Source of the DNA: Pelagibacteraceae bacterium AG-447-N18
GTDB lineage: Bacteria; Pseudomonadota; Alphaproteobacteria; Pelagibacterales; Pelagibacteraceae
Assembly (NCBI GenBank): GCA_003212275.1
Contig: QCQE01000005.1
Span: 1-63,648 of the forward strand
DNA: 63,648 nucleotides
Reading direction: 5' to 3'
Both the position numbers and the translations under genes were made by a program. This document shows, one piece after another, positions 42,838-52,662 of this stretch (positions are counted from its first letter, which is position 1; each line of letters starts with the position of its first letter). The notes below the pieces were generated by a model. The model had not been told where the DNA came from. It saw only the letters and a list, made by a program, of their open reading frames with translations, and made no database searches.

Positions 42838-43934
42838 ATTAATTCTTGTTTAGTTATCTTAATGTTATAACCCTCTAATCCAATAACTTTTTTTGGTGTT
42901 CTAGTAATTAATATCATGTTTTTTATTTTTAAATCTTTAATAATTTGAGCACCTATACCATAATTTCTTATAAGATTATCTTTACCTTTCTTTTTAAAAC
43001 TTTTATTTCTAAAACTTTTAAGCGTTTGAGTGACCGAATTTAAGTTAGTATCTTTAATAAAGATTAGTACACAATTATTGTGTTTCTTAAAATAGTTTAT
43101 TGTTTTATCGAATGAATTAGGAAGTTTTTGACTTATAAGATAATTATAAACTACATTTGATGAAATAACTCTAACACGTGGTACGATAGATCTTTTTAGA
43201 GATCCTTTTATGAGAGCAAAGTGTTCTGATCCGTCTAAAAGATTCTCATATATTTTAATCTTATATTTTTGATTTTTTACTTTTATATCAGAGGATTTTT
43301 TTAATTTTACTAATTTTTCTTTTTTTAATCGATAAGAGATTAAATCTTCAATTTTACCAATCTTAAGTTTATGTTTTTGTGCAAAATTTAAAAGTGCTTG
43401 ACCCTTAGCCATCGTTCCGTCCTCATTCATTATTTCGCAAATGACCGCTGAATTATTCTTTTTAGCTAACTTTGAAATATCCACTGAGGCTTCTGTGTGA
43501 CCAGCTCTTACAAGAACACCCCCATCCTTTGCAATGATTGGAAACACATGGCCAGGTGATACTATATCTTTTTTACTCACATTTTTCTTAGAGGCTATTT
43601 TGATAGTCCTTGCTCTATCTTTTGCTGATATCCCAGTTGTTATACCTTTTTTAGCTTCTATTGAAATTGTAAATGCTGTTTGATTTCTTGATTGATTAAC
43701 AGGTGACATTAAAGATAAATTTAATCTTTTAGCTTGAAGACTATCTAAGGCTAAACAAATAAGGCCTCTTCCATATTTAGCCATAAAGTTAATATTCTTT
43801 GCATTTGTATCTGAGGTTGACATAACTAAATCACCCTCGTTTTCTCTTTTTTCATCATCAACTAAAATGTACATACCCCCTTTTTTGGCAACATTTATTA
43901 TAGTTTCTATTGATGAATAATTATTTTTTTTCAT
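42834..43934 (-). CDS. ribB: 3,4-dihydroxy-2-butanone-4-phosphate synthase with degenerate GTP cyclohydrolase II domain
   Basis: 366 residues. N-terminal DHBP synthase domain (~1-205) is complete: DDEKRENEGDLVM, RGLICLAL, and GHVFPIIAKDGGVLVRAGHTEASVD. The C-terminal ~160 residues follow the GTP cyclohydrolase II fold (LIRNYGIGAQIIKDL) but lack the three zinc Cys and the catalytic GDVFGS region, as in other alphaproteobacteria. A separate ribA would be needed. Between ribE and ribH. Confidence 0.9.
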   Translation of the reverse strand: MKKNNYSSIETIINVAKKGGMYILVDDEKRENEGDLVMSTSDTNAKNINFMAKYGRGLICLALDSLQAKRLNLSLMSPVNQSRNQTAFTISIEAKKGITTGISAKDRARTIKIASKKNVSKKDIVSPGHVFPIIAKDGGVLVRAGHTEASVDISKLAKKNNSAVICEIMNEDGTMAKGQALLNFAQKHKLKIGKIEDLISYRLKKEKLVKLKKSSDIKVKNQKYKIKIYENLLDGSEHFALIKGSLKRSIVPRVRVISSNVVYNYLISQKLPNSFDKTINYFKKHNNCVLIFIKDTNLNSVTQTLKSFRNKSFKKKGKDNLIRNYGIGAQIIKDLKIKNMILITRTPKKVIGLEGYNIKITKQELI

Positions 43935-44514
43935 AAAAATAGTTTCTAACGTATTTTGAAAGAATATCTATTTCTACGTTAACTAAATTACCTTTTTTAA
44001 GAGATGATAGATTTGTTAATTTATAAGTATGAGGAATTATCCAGATCTGAAAACCTTTTTTCGTCACTTTAGAAATTGTTAATGATATACCATTTATACT
44101 AATTGAAGCTTTTTCGATTATATTTTTTCTCTCTTTTTTATTAATTTCAAAATCAAATAGATAAGATTTATCAATATTTTTTACTGATAATATTTTTCCA
44201 ACAGTATCAACATGTCCTTGGCAAATATGCCCTGAAATTTTTTGACCATATTTAAGAGGAAGTTCTAAATTAATTCTATCATCTAACTTTATGTATTTAA
44301 ATTTTGATCTTTTTATAGTTTCATTTGATAAATAAAATTCAATAATCCTTTTTTTTATTGAAATAATAGTAAGACAAACTCCATCACAGGCTACAGAAAC
44401 ACCTATATCTTTTAAACCTAATTTTAGATTAGATTTTACAAAAATATTAATTCCTTTAGGTCTTTTAATTATTTTTGTTATTAAACCTTTGTTGAAAATA
44501 ATTCCATTAAACAT
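43921..44514 (-). CDS. ribE: Riboflavin synthase alpha chain
   Basis: 197 residues in two lumazine-binding repeats: first MFNGIIFNKGLIT to ACDGVCLTII, second GHICQGHVDTVGKI to NGISLTISKV. Dismutates two lumazines to riboflavin plus ArP. It starts 1 base after ribD and overlaps ribB by 14 bases. Confidence 0.94.
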   Translation of the reverse strand: MFNGIIFNKGLITKIIKRPKGINIFVKSNLKLGLKDIGVSVACDGVCLTIISIKKRIIEFYLSNETIKRSKFKYIKLDDRINLELPLKYGQKISGHICQGHVDTVGKILSVKNIDKSYLFDFEINKKERKNIIEKASISINGISLTISKVTKKGFQIWIIPHTYKLTNLSSLKKGNLVNVEIDILSKYVRNYFYEKK

Positions 44515-44515
44515 T

Positions 44516-45619
44516 TCAATTTTTGTAAATAGTTAATTTATCGGTTGCTAATTTTGAGTTTATCTTATGTTTATTATATTTGGTATTTAAAATGCTAAAA
44601 GAGGTAAAATTAACATGTTTTTTGTTTTTAGATAAATTTTTCGAACTTCTAAACATATAAAATTCATTAAATAGTTTCTTTTGAAGTAAATTTTTTGTTA
44701 ATGTATCTCCACCTTCTACTAATAGATTTCTTATTTTCATTTTATATAAATCTTTTAGAATTTTTTTTAGATCAAAATTTTTGTATTTATCTGTAGATTG
44801 TTTTATTAGAATAGTACCTCTTTTTTTTAAAAGTTTTATTTTTGATTTATCGTTGGAATTATGGAAAATTATAGTATTTTCATTTTTAATTGATTTAGCT
44901 ATATAACTTTTCAAATTTATTTCTAGATTTCTATCTAAAATAATTCTTTTTGGGGAGAATTGATTAAAACCCTCCAACCTACAATTTAGTTTTGGATTAT
45001 CGATATTTAGTGTTTTGCCAGAAATCATTATACCATCACTTTTTAATCTTAAATAATGAGTCAATTTATCAGATGTTTTATCAGTAATTCTCTTTGATAT
45101 TTCGCTGTAAATAATCTTATTCTTTGATACTGCAATTTTTCCAATTACATATGGCAGATTCTTTTTTCTATTAAAAAAATAAGATCTGTATAAATTTTCT
45201 GCATCTTTTTTTAAAAGCCCCTTTTTAACACTAATGTTGTTTCTTCTTAATATTGAATAACTCTTGCCTTTTACTTTTAAATCAATGTCATCCATTGAAT
45301 AATAAACTTCTCCAATTTTATTCTTTATAATATTTTTGGTACAGGGCGGAGTTTTTCCATAATGATTACATGGTTCTAAAGTAACATACATTTTTGAGTC
45401 TTTTAAATTTTCTGAACAATTTAAAATAGCGTTATGTTCAGCATGAGGTCTGCCATTATAGCCTGTTTGTCCTATAGATATTATTCTATTATTCTTTACA
45501 ATTACACATCCAACCGATGGATTGTTTCCTGTTAAACCTCTTCGCGCATTAGCTAAATTTAAAGCTAATTTCATGAAATTTTTATCTTGAGTTGAAAATT
45601 TATCTTTTTTTGTAGACAT
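44516..45619 (-). CDS. ribD: Bifunctional riboflavin deaminase/reductase
   Basis: 367 residues. N-terminal cytidine-deaminase-like domain with zinc ligands in HAEHNAIL and [12 protein letters not shown], then the DHFR-like reductase (~150-365) with [21 protein letters not shown] and LLVEGGDTL. Steps two and three of riboflavin synthesis. Start lies 20 bases inside the nrdR 3' end. Confidence 0.94.
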   Translation of the reverse strand: MSTKKDKFSTQDKNFMKLALNLANARRGLTGNNPSVGCVIVKNNRIISIGQTGYNGRPHAEHNAILNCSENLKDSKMYVTLEPCNHYGKTPPCTKNIIKNKIGEVYYSMDDIDLKVKGKSYSILRRNNISVKKGLLKKDAENLYRSYFFNRKKNLPYVIGKIAVSKNKIIYSEISKRITDKTSDKLTHYLRLKSDGIMISGKTLNIDNPKLNCRLEGFNQFSPKRIILDRNLEINLKSYIAKSIKNENTIIFHNSNDKSKIKLLKKRGTILIKQSTDKYKNFDLKKILKDLYKMKIRNLLVEGGDTLTKNLLQKKLFNEFYMFRSSKNLSKNKKHVNFTSFSILNTKYNKHKINSKLATDKLTIYKN

Positions 45620-46058
45620 CTAGCTTGTCCACAAATTGTACGAAATCTTGTTCTTCTCTAAAGTTTCTATAAACAGAAGCAAATCTAACATAAGCAACTG
45701 GATCAAGTTCCTTTAAACCTTCCATAACCATTGTTCCAATTGTATTACTTGAAATTTCATTTTGACCGAGTTCCTCAAGCGATCTAGAGATCCGACTTAT
45801 AAATTTTTCAACAGTTTCTGTATCTAAAGGTCTTTTTTTAAGTGCAATGTAAATTGATTTTGCAAGTTTATCTCTATCAAAAGCAGATTTTCTTCCATTT
45901 TTTTTTACCACCATTAATTCTCTAAATTGAACTCTTTCAAAGGTGGTAAATCTAGCACCACACACGCACAATCTTCTTCTACGTATAGCGGTACCATCCT
46001 CTGTTGGACGTGAGTCTACAACTGAGGTCTCACCTTTCTTACATATTGAACAAATCAT
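45600..46058 (-). CDS. nrdR: Transcriptional repressor NrdR
   Basis: 152 residues. Zinc ribbon with two Cys pairs (CSIC, CVCG) including [17 protein letters not shown], then an ATP-cone domain ([19 protein letters not shown]). Represses ribonucleotide reductase genes according to ATP/dATP. Canonical neighbour of glyA and ribD, overlapping each. Confidence 0.95.
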   Translation of the reverse strand: MICSICKKGETSVVDSRPTEDGTAIRRRRLCVCGARFTTFERVQFRELMVVKKNGRKSAFDRDKLAKSIYIALKKRPLDTETVEKFISRISRSLEELGQNEISSNTIGTMVMEGLKELDPVAYVRFASVYRNFREEQDFVQFVDKLDVYKKR

Positions 46059-47368
46059 CTATTCAAATTTTTGTAGATTGGAAATGAAGAACATAAATCT
46101 ATTACTTCTTTCCTAACTTCTTCCTCTATTTGACTATTATCTTCTGGATTTTTGGACAATCCTTTTATTACTTTAGTTATTAATTCACCTACTTTTTCAA
46201 ATTCTTTTAAGCTAAATCCTCTTGTTGTTGCAGCTTGTGAACCAAGTCTTATACCTGAAGTTATCATTGGTTTTTCTGTATCAAAAGGGATTCCATTTTT
46301 ATTACAAGTAATATTGGCTCTACATAAACTCTCTGAGGCTATATTTCCTTTTACACCGAAAGGTCTCAGGTCAACTAACATTAAATGTGTATCAGTGCCA
46401 CCTGAGTAAATTTTAAATCCATTATTTTTCAGAGTCTCTGCTAACATTTTAGCGTTTGCTAAAACATTTTTTATGTAAGTTTGAAATTCAGGTTTTAATG
46501 CTTCAAAAAAACCTGCAGCTTTGGCCGCTATGATATGCATTAAAGGACCACCTTGATAACCAGGAAAAACAGCTGTATCAAATTTTTTTCCAAGATCTAA
46601 ATCATTTGATAAAATAATTCCACCACGTGCGCTTCTGAATACTTTATGTGTTGTGGATGTTACGACATGTGCATAGTCGCAAGGATTTGGATATCCTTTG
46701 CCCGCTACTAAACCTGAGAAATGAGCCATATCTACCATAAGATACGCACCAACTTTATCAGCAATTTCTCTAAATCTTTTAAAATCAATTACTCTTGAAT
46801 ACGCACTACCACCTGCAATAATCAATTTTGGTTTATGTTCTAGAGCAAGTTTCTCAACATTATCATAATCAATTAGTTCAGATTTTTTATCTACGTCATA
46901 ACTTATCGCATTGAACCATTTACCTGACATTGAAATTTTTAATCCATGAGTTATATGACCTCCTGAATTTAAGCTCATACCCATAAAAGTGTCATTTGGT
47001 TTCAACAAAGCTAGAAACACCGCACCATTTGCTTGAGCACCTGAATGAGGTTGAACATTTGCGTATTTACAATTGAAAAGTTTTTTTATTCTCTCAAGTG
47101 CTAGTTGTTCTGCTACATCTACATGTTCACAACCATTGTAATATCTTTTACCTGGATATCCTTCTGCATATTTATTTGTTAGAACTGATCCTTGAGCTTC
47201 TAATACAGCTTGTGAAACTATATTTTCAGAAGCTATTAACTCAATGTGATTTTGTTGTCTAATTAACTCATCATTTATTGCCTTAAATAAATCTGGATCA
47301 GATTTTGAAAGACTTTTTTCAAAAAAATCCTGGTAAGAAGAATTTATATATTTTGTTTCACTTGACAT
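46055..47368 (-). CDS. glyA: Serine hydroxymethyltransferase
   Basis: 437 residues. PLP-lysine in [15 protein letters not shown] (usually THKTLRGPRGG), [14 protein letters not shown] at the N-terminus and [17 protein letters not shown]. Interconverts serine and glycine with tetrahydrofolate, central to SAR11 one-carbon and glycine metabolism. 7 bases after rpiB and overlapping nrdR by 4. Confidence 0.95.
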   Translation of the reverse strand: MSSETKYINSSYQDFFEKSLSKSDPDLFKAINDELIRQQNHIELIASENIVSQAVLEAQGSVLTNKYAEGYPGKRYYNGCEHVDVAEQLALERIKKLFNCKYANVQPHSGAQANGAVFLALLKPNDTFMGMSLNSGGHITHGLKISMSGKWFNAISYDVDKKSELIDYDNVEKLALEHKPKLIIAGGSAYSRVIDFKRFREIADKVGAYLMVDMAHFSGLVAGKGYPNPCDYAHVVTSTTHKVFRSARGGIILSNDLDLGKKFDTAVFPGYQGGPLMHIIAAKAAGFFEALKPEFQTYIKNVLANAKMLAETLKNNGFKIYSGGTDTHLMLVDLRPFGVKGNIASESLCRANITCNKNGIPFDTEKPMITSGIRLGSQAATTRGFSLKEFEKVGELITKVIKGLSKNPEDNSQIEEEVRKEVIDLCSSFPIYKNLNR

Positions 47369-47375
47369 TTTTTCC

Positions 47376-47801
47376 TTATATTTTTTTTACTCTTTTTTTA
47401 TGTCTACCACCCTCAAATTTAGTATTAATGAAAGCTTCAATACATTTAAAGGCAGTATTTTTTTTTGTCAATCTAGATCCTAATGTTATAATATTCGCGT
47501 TGTTATGCAATCTAGATAATTTTGTGTTTTTTAGTGAATAACACATCGCAGCTCGAATTTTTTTGTGTTTATTTGCAGCCATTGACATTCCCATACCTGA
47601 ACCACAAACTAAAATACCCATATTTTTTGAGTTAACGCTGACCTTTTTACATAATTTATGAGCATAGTCCGGGTAATTTACTGAGATCTTTGAATTATTA
47701 GTCCCAAGATCATGGAAATTGTATTTTTTTAGAAACTTTTTTTTAATTTGCTCTTTCAAATTATATCCAGCGTGATCTGAAGAAATAAATATTTTTTTCA
47801 A
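47376..47801 (-). CDS. rpiB: Ribose-5-phosphate isomerase B
   Basis: 141 residues. [15 protein letters not shown] at the N-terminus, catalytic Cys in [20 protein letters not shown], and NIITLGSRL. Pentose-phosphate isomerase, upstream of glyA as in many alphaproteobacteria. 1 base separates it from the oxygenase gene upstream. Confidence 0.92.
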   Translation of the reverse strand: MKKIFISSDHAGYNLKEQIKKKFLKKYNFHDLGTNNSKISVNYPDYAHKLCKKVSVNSKNMGILVCGSGMGMSMAANKHKKIRAAMCYSLKNTKLSRLHNNANIITLGSRLTKKNTAFKCIEAFINTKFEGGRHKKRVKKI

Positions 47802-47802
47802 A

Positions 47803-48393
47803 TTAGTTAAATTTGTAATCTAAGACACATGCAACTAAATGGATTCTATTTTCCTCTCCCCCATTGAATGCATTATGATATTTAGTATTATTAGTAATCC
47901 AAACAGATCCATCTGCAGGCATATGTTTTGCAACATTATCAATAACCATTATAGAGCCCGGGTTAGTAATTATTGGAATATGTAGTCTTGGCTCCGGATC
48001 TCTGTGCCAACTTAAAGTTGATCTTGGCTCCTTTAATAAAATTCTTACACGTCCTAATTTATACTTTGATGAAAGGACATCAAACACCTCTTTGAAATAA
48101 GTATGTTTGTAATCATCAATAAATTCAGAATAAGCAGACTCATCAATCATTTCATCTCTCATAGCCTCTTTTCCAGAAGAGTCTGGTTTAGTCCAGAACA
48201 CACCTCTTGCTTTATTACCTTTAATAGATTCTGGATCACCTGGTATTTGTGTTAATGAAATAGCACCAAAATTTGAAACACCATCAACTCCTGAAAAACC
48301 CTTGATGGATAATAATTCTTTATAAGCATTTTGAAGTTTGTTTACATCAAACTTAATATCTTGTTTTTGAAAATCGTTAAAATTTAAATTCAT
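47803..48393 (-). CDS. Aspartyl/asparaginyl beta-hydroxylase-like 2OG/Fe(II) oxygenase
   Basis: 196 residues. Double-stranded beta-helix with the iron triad His-x-Asp in STLSWHRDPEPRLHIPI and a later His in TKYHNAFNGGEENRIHLV, where the Arg binds 2-oxoglutarate. Family knowledge: these hydroxylate Asp/Asn/Arg side chains or free amino acids. Substrate here unknown. It is the first gene of a long operon running to thiL and is divergent from hemB. Confidence 0.82.
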   Translation of the reverse strand: MNLNFNDFQKQDIKFDVNKLQNAYKELLSIKGFSGVDGVSNFGAISLTQIPGDPESIKGNKARGVFWTKPDSSGKEAMRDEMIDESAYSEFIDDYKHTYFKEVFDVLSSKYKLGRVRILLKEPRSTLSWHRDPEPRLHIPIITNPGSIMVIDNVAKHMPADGSVWITNNTKYHNAFNGGEENRIHLVACVLDYKFN

Positions 48394-48423
48394 TTGTAAT
48401 ATATTGTCTCCTGATGTTGTTTA

Positions 48424-48441
48424 ATATCTTTTTTAAGATAT
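48424..48441. repeat. Inverted repeat between oxygenase and hemB starts
   Basis: ATATCTT-TTTT-AAGATAT is a perfect 7-base inverted repeat in the 91-base divergent gap. Possible operator. AT-only palindromes are common by chance here. Confidence 0.35.
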
Positions 48442-48484
48442 ATTTGTATATAACATTTGTCGCATATTTTAAATAGATTTAAAC

Positions 48485-49474
48485 ATGATTACAGGAAAAT
48501 TCCCAGCATTGAGACTTAGACGTAATAGAAAAACTGATTGGTCAAGAAGGTTAATTGAAGAAAATAATCTTACACCTAATGATTTTATTTTACCCATTTT
48601 TCTAATTGATGGAAAAAATAAAAAACAATCTATTAAATCAATGCCCGGTGTTTACAGGTACACAATCGACAAATTAAATAATATAGTAGACAGAGCTATC
48701 AAAAAAGGCATACCTATGATTGCCTTGTTTCCATACACTCAAAAAAGAAAAAAAAACAACTTAGGTACTGAGGCTCTTAACGAAAATAATCTGGTTTGTA
48801 GGGCACTACAGAGAATAAAGAATAAATATAGAAATGAGATTGGAATAATGTGTGATGTTGCATTAGATCCATATACCTCACATGGTCATGATGGACTTTT
48901 ACAAAACAAATATGTGTTAAATGATGAAACCATAAAAATTTTATTAGATCAATCTTTGTTGCAAGCACAAATGGGTTGTGATGTTTTAGCACCATCTGAC
49001 ATGATGGATGGTCGAATTGGTGAAATTAGAAAGTATCTAGACAAACATAATTTTAAAATGACACAAATACTTTCTTATGCTGTTAAATATGCGTCAAGTT
49101 TTTATGGTCCTTTTAGAGATGCTGTTGGTTCAAAAGACTTATTAAAAGGAAATAAAAAGAATTATCAAATGGATTATCGTAATAGTGATGAAGCCTTAAG
49201 AGAGGTTGCTTTAGATATTAAAGAAGGAGCTGATATGGTTATGGTTAAACCTGGGCTACCATATCTTGATATTATTAAACAAGTTAAAGAAAACTTTAAG
49301 ATTCCAGTTATGGCATATCAAGTATCAGGTGAATATTCTTTATTAGAACATGGAATTAAAAATGATTTAACTGATCGAAACATTATTTTAGAAAGTCTTA
49401 TTTCTTTTAAAAGAGCTGGAGCAAATGCTATTGTTAGCTATTACGCTGATAGGTTAGACCAAATTATTAAATAA
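48485..49474 (+). CDS. hemB: Delta-aminolevulinic acid dehydratase (porphobilinogen synthase)
   Basis: 329 residues. RLRRNRKTDWSRRLIEENNL at the N-terminus, DVALDPYTSHGHDGL (lacking the Cys zinc cluster, so Mg-type), and the Schiff-base lysines in SSFYGPFRDAVGS-- and MVMVKPGLPYLDI. Joins two ALA into porphobilinogen for haem. The stop abuts convergent recO with no gap. Confidence 0.95.
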   Translation: MITGKFPALRLRRNRKTDWSRRLIEENNLTPNDFILPIFLIDGKNKKQSIKSMPGVYRYTIDKLNNIVDRAIKKGIPMIALFPYTQKRKKNNLGTEALNENNLVCRALQRIKNKYRNEIGIMCDVALDPYTSHGHDGLLQNKYVLNDETIKILLDQSLLQAQMGCDVLAPSDMMDGRIGEIRKYLDKHNFKMTQILSYAVKYASSFYGPFRDAVGSKDLLKGNKKNYQMDYRNSDEALREVALDIKEGADMVMVKPGLPYLDIIKQVKENFKIPVMAYQVSGEYSLLEHGIKNDLTDRNIILESLISFKRAGANAIVSYYADRLDQIIK

Positions 49475-50155
49475 TTATTTTAAAGTATTAATAAATTGTA
49501 GTCTGCTGATTGGTTGGTTTAGGTTATTGGGCTTTAAAATTGACTTTTCAAGATAATCACTCAACAATTTAAGACCTGTTAGTAAAGATCCTATATCTTC
49601 AGTTGAGTTATTTTTATCTATTAAAAAATTAGGTATAATTCTTTTTTCTGTTGATGACTTCGATATATATTGTTTTTGATTACCAATAATTTTTTCATTA
49701 ACTAAATTCTCAAAATTTAAGTCATAGCCTAGAGATTTAAATAATTCCAACTCCCAAAAGATATAATTTTTTATCCAGTCTTTAGAGTTCAATAAAACAT
49801 AAAATTCTTCTAACAAAGAAAATATCTTTGCATTTTTTTGTGACTCAGCGGTAAGCAATTTAACCAAATTCATAGCTGATGTAATACAAGTTAATTTTTG
49901 ATGATTATCAAAATATAATGGAGATAAAGCTTCTTGAATCTCTACTTTAAAATAACCCATGCTATTTTCATTTTTAGAATTATAATTTACATATAGTTTA
50001 TTCCCTATTTGAAGATAGTTCTTAATTTTTTTTGAAGTACCACCGAAAATAATGCCACTTACTTTACCAAAATTTTTGGTATAAATTTCGGATATTAATG
50101 AATTTTCATTATATCTATTTTTATTCAATAAAAATCCAATATCGTCCCAAATCAT
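49475..50155 (-). CDS. recO: DNA repair protein RecO
   Basis: 226 residues from the ATG at 50155 (MIWDDIGFLLNKNRYNENS), which gives an ATGA overlap with rnc and matches the normal RecO start. A start at 50179 would overlap by 28 bases. OB-fold N-terminus with KVSGIIFGGTSKK, then helical domain. The zinc Cys of many RecO proteins are missing. Recombination mediator with RecF/RecR. era, normally between rnc and recO, is absent here. Confidence 0.87.
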   Translation of the reverse strand: MIWDDIGFLLNKNRYNENSLISEIYTKNFGKVSGIIFGGTSKKIKNYLQIGNKLYVNYNSKNENSMGYFKVEIQEALSPLYFDNHQKLTCITSAMNLVKLLTAESQKNAKIFSLLEEFYVLLNSKDWIKNYIFWELELFKSLGYDLNFENLVNEKIIGNQKQYISKSSTEKRIIPNFLIDKNNSTEDIGSLLTGLKLLSDYLEKSILKPNNLNQPISRLQFINTLK

Positions 50156-50820
50156 AATTTGTTCTGATTTTGTAAACATTTAATAGCAGCATTTTGTTCA
50201 GCATCTTTTTTTGAACTTCCCTCTGCTAAAAAAAACTTAGTATCAATTAATTTTACACCAACCTTGAAAAGAGGTTTGTGTCTTGGTCCAGTGTTTGAAA
50301 TCAGTTTATAAATAGGTAATTTCTTGAATCTTTTTAAAGAGAATTCCTGTAATTTTGTTTTTGCATCTATTTGAGTAATAACACTATCTTTAATATTTTC
50401 TGACCATAATTCTAAAATTAATTTTTCTACAGAGTTAAAACCTTTATCTAGATAGATAGATCCTATTAATGCTTCACAACAATCAGAAACAACCTTATCT
50501 TCTATCATATTTTTTTTTTTCTTAATATCTAAAGTTAAAATATACTTATCAAGATTAATTTTTTTTGCGATTTGTAAACAAGTTTTCTTATTTACTAATG
50601 ATGCAAATTTTTTATCTAATATACCCTCTTTTTCATTTGGGTAAATTTCCAAAAGTTTTTTTGCAATTACTAATCCTAAAACACGATCTCCTAAAAATTC
50701 TAATTTTTCATTATTAATTTCTTTGTTATAGCTTTTATGAGTTAATGATCTAACTAACAAATCTTTGTCTTTGAAATTGATCTTAATCTTTTTTTCTAAA
50801 GTTTGATAATTAATTTTCAT
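50152..50820 (-). CDS. rnc: Ribonuclease III
   Basis: 222 residues. Catalytic NEKLEFLGDRVLGLV and the acidic DCCEALIGSIYLDKG, plus a C-terminal dsRBD (DAKTKLQEFSLKRF to KKDAEQNAAIKCL). Processes rRNA and dsRNA. Overlaps lepB stop (1 base) and recO start. Confidence 0.95.
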   Translation of the reverse strand: MKINYQTLEKKIKINFKDKDLLVRSLTHKSYNKEINNEKLEFLGDRVLGLVIAKKLLEIYPNEKEGILDKKFASLVNKKTCLQIAKKINLDKYILTLDIKKKKNMIEDKVVSDCCEALIGSIYLDKGFNSVEKLILELWSENIKDSVITQIDAKTKLQEFSLKRFKKLPIYKLISNTGPRHKPLFKVGVKLIDTKFFLAEGSSKKDAEQNAAIKCLQNQNKL

Positions 50821-51554
50821 TATTTGATCTTTTGAAAGAATCTATCAAATCTGATTGATTTGTTCCATTTCCAAAATGAAAAAATACTTCCAATAGATCT
50901 ATCTGAAGAGAAGAAAATAAATTGAGCCTTTCCTACTAAATTATCTTTATGTACATATCCGACGCTTGATAAATATCTACTATCCTTAGAACAATCTCTA
51001 TTATCTCCTAAGTAGAAGTAGTGATCCTTTGGAACTATAAATTTATCTGAATTTTTAAATGTATAATCTTTTAAGTAAACAGTTTTATGTTTTTTTCCAT
51101 TAGGTAAAATTTCCTCAAAAGTAAATACATCAATGGTTCTATTTCCACAGAATATTTTATCATTTTCTGAGACTCTGGATTTCAAAACTTCCGCATTATT
51201 TATATACAAATTTGAATTAATAAATTGTAATTGATCTCCGGGTAAACCAATTAATCTTTTTATATAATCAGTTCTATTATCTGCAGGAGTTTTGAATACC
51301 ACAACATCTCCCCTTTTCGGCTCACTAAACATTAACCTTCCTGTAAAAATAGGTGGGCTAAATGGAAATGAATGTTTGCTATAACCATATGAATATTTAG
51401 TTACAAATAATCTGTCTCCAACTAACAGATTAGGTTCCATCGATGAAGATGGTATGTAAAATGGTTGAAGAAATATTGATCTAATAAAAATGGCAATAAT
51501 TAATGCATAAAATAAGGTTTTTATGTTTTCTTTAAAGAAATTTTTATCTAACAT
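50820..51554 (-). CDS. lepB: Signal peptidase I
   Basis: 244 residues. An N-terminal membrane segment, then nucleophile Ser in IPSSSMEPNLLVGDRLFV and general-base Lys in GDVVVFKTP...DYIKRLIGLPGD. YLGDNRDCSKDSR is the box E motif. Cleaves signal peptides of exported proteins, such as those in the caspase locus. Between acpS and rnc. Confidence 0.95.
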   Translation of the reverse strand: MLDKNFFKENIKTLFYALIIAIFIRSIFLQPFYIPSSSMEPNLLVGDRLFVTKYSYGYSKHSFPFSPPIFTGRLMFSEPKRGDVVVFKTPADNRTDYIKRLIGLPGDQLQFINSNLYINNAEVLKSRVSENDKIFCGNRTIDVFTFEEILPNGKKHKTVYLKDYTFKNSDKFIVPKDHYFYLGDNRDCSKDSRYLSSVGYVHKDNLVGKAQFIFFSSDRSIGSIFSFWKWNKSIRFDRFFQKIK

Positions 51555-51940
51555 TATCTTTTAACCAAAATTGTAAATGCTATTGAATGATCTTTTTCAT
51601 CAGATAGTGAAAGAAACAAATCATATTTCTTAATTTTGAACTTTTTTTTTATAATTTTATCAATTTTTTTTGACTTAAAGAAAAAAGGTTTACCCATTTT
51701 ATCATTTAAAATTTCAATATCTTTAAAACTTAAATTATCTCTAATTCCGGTACCAAATGATTTTGATAGGGCTTCTTTTGCTGCAAATCTTTTGGCAAAA
51801 AAATTTGTTCTATTAACTTTATTTTTAGAAAATTTAAGTTCATTAGGTCCAAAAGTTCTTTTTATGAAGTTTTGGTTTTTAATTAAAGGTTGAATTCGTC
51901 TATTATTTACTACATCAACTCCAATTCCTAATATTTTCAT
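51554..51940 (-). CDS. acpS: Holo-[acyl-carrier-protein] synthase
   Basis: 128 residues. LGIGVDVVNNRRI with the Mg-binding Asp and FFAKRFAAKEALSKSFGTGI. Transfers 4'-phosphopantetheine to ACP. Overlaps lepB by one base and follows pdxJ by 5 bases, the common pdxJ-acpS-lepB order. Confidence 0.93.
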   Translation of the reverse strand: MKILGIGVDVVNNRRIQPLIKNQNFIKRTFGPNELKFSKNKVNRTNFFAKRFAAKEALSKSFGTGIRDNLSFKDIEILNDKMGKPFFFKSKKIDKIIKKKFKIKKYDLFLSLSDEKDHSIAFTILVKR

Positions 51941-51945
51941 TTTTA

Positions 51946-52662
51946 TTATTTAATAATTTTTTTAAACTTTTTTATCACTTTGGATAAACCAAAAAAGACC
52001 GACTCGCCGATTAAATAATGTCCTATATTAAATTCTTCTATTTCTTTAAATCTAGATAATAATTCAGTTGTTTTATAATCAAGTCCATGACCAGCGTGAA
52101 CTTCTAAACCAATTCTCTTTGCAATAATTGAACATTTTTTAATTCTATTAAGTTCTTTAGAATAATTCTTTTTCAATTTTACTAATCTAGAAAGTCTACC
52201 TGTATGAATTTCTACACAATCAGATCCTAATATATATGAGGTCTTGATATCATCAATTGATGGATTTATGAATAAACTTGTTCTAATTTTTTTCTTTTTA
52301 AATTTAAAAATTATATTTTTAATTTTATCTTTATTTTTTGTTAAGTCTAAACCCCCCTCTGTGGTAACTTCTTTTCTATTTTCTGGCACTAAACAAATAT
52401 AATTTGGTTTTATTTTTAATGCTTTACTTATCATTTTTGGGTTAGTTGAAATTTCCAAATTAACCAAAATCTTTTTTAAAGAACAAATTTTTTTTGCGTC
52501 ATTATCTTTTATATGTCTTCTATCTTCACGAAGATGAATTGTTATTGAGTCAGCACCTGCTTTCTTTACAAATTTAGCAGCAAAAATCGGGTCTGGATGT
52601 AGTTCACCTCTAGCATTTCTCAGGGTAGCTATATGATCAATATTTACTCCAAGACGTCTCAC
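51946..52662 (-). CDS. pdxJ: Pyridoxine 5'-phosphate synthase
   Basis: 238 residues, TIM barrel. LGVNIDHIATLRNARGE, ITIHLREDRRHIKD, VNLEISTNP, EIHTGRL and GLEVHAGHGLDY are the diagnostic loops. Final ring-closing step of deoxyxylulose-dependent vitamin B6 synthesis. Overlaps pyrE by 4 bases. Confidence 0.96.
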   Translation of the reverse strand: MRRLGVNIDHIATLRNARGELHPDPIFAAKFVKKAGADSITIHLREDRRHIKDNDAKKICSLKKILVNLEISTNPKMISKALKIKPNYICLVPENRKEVTTEGGLDLTKNKDKIKNIIFKFKKKKIRTSLFINPSIDDIKTSYILGSDCVEIHTGRLSRLVKLKKNYSKELNRIKKCSIIAKRIGLEVHAGHGLDYKTTELLSRFKEIEEFNIGHYLIGESVFFGLSKVIKKFKKIIK

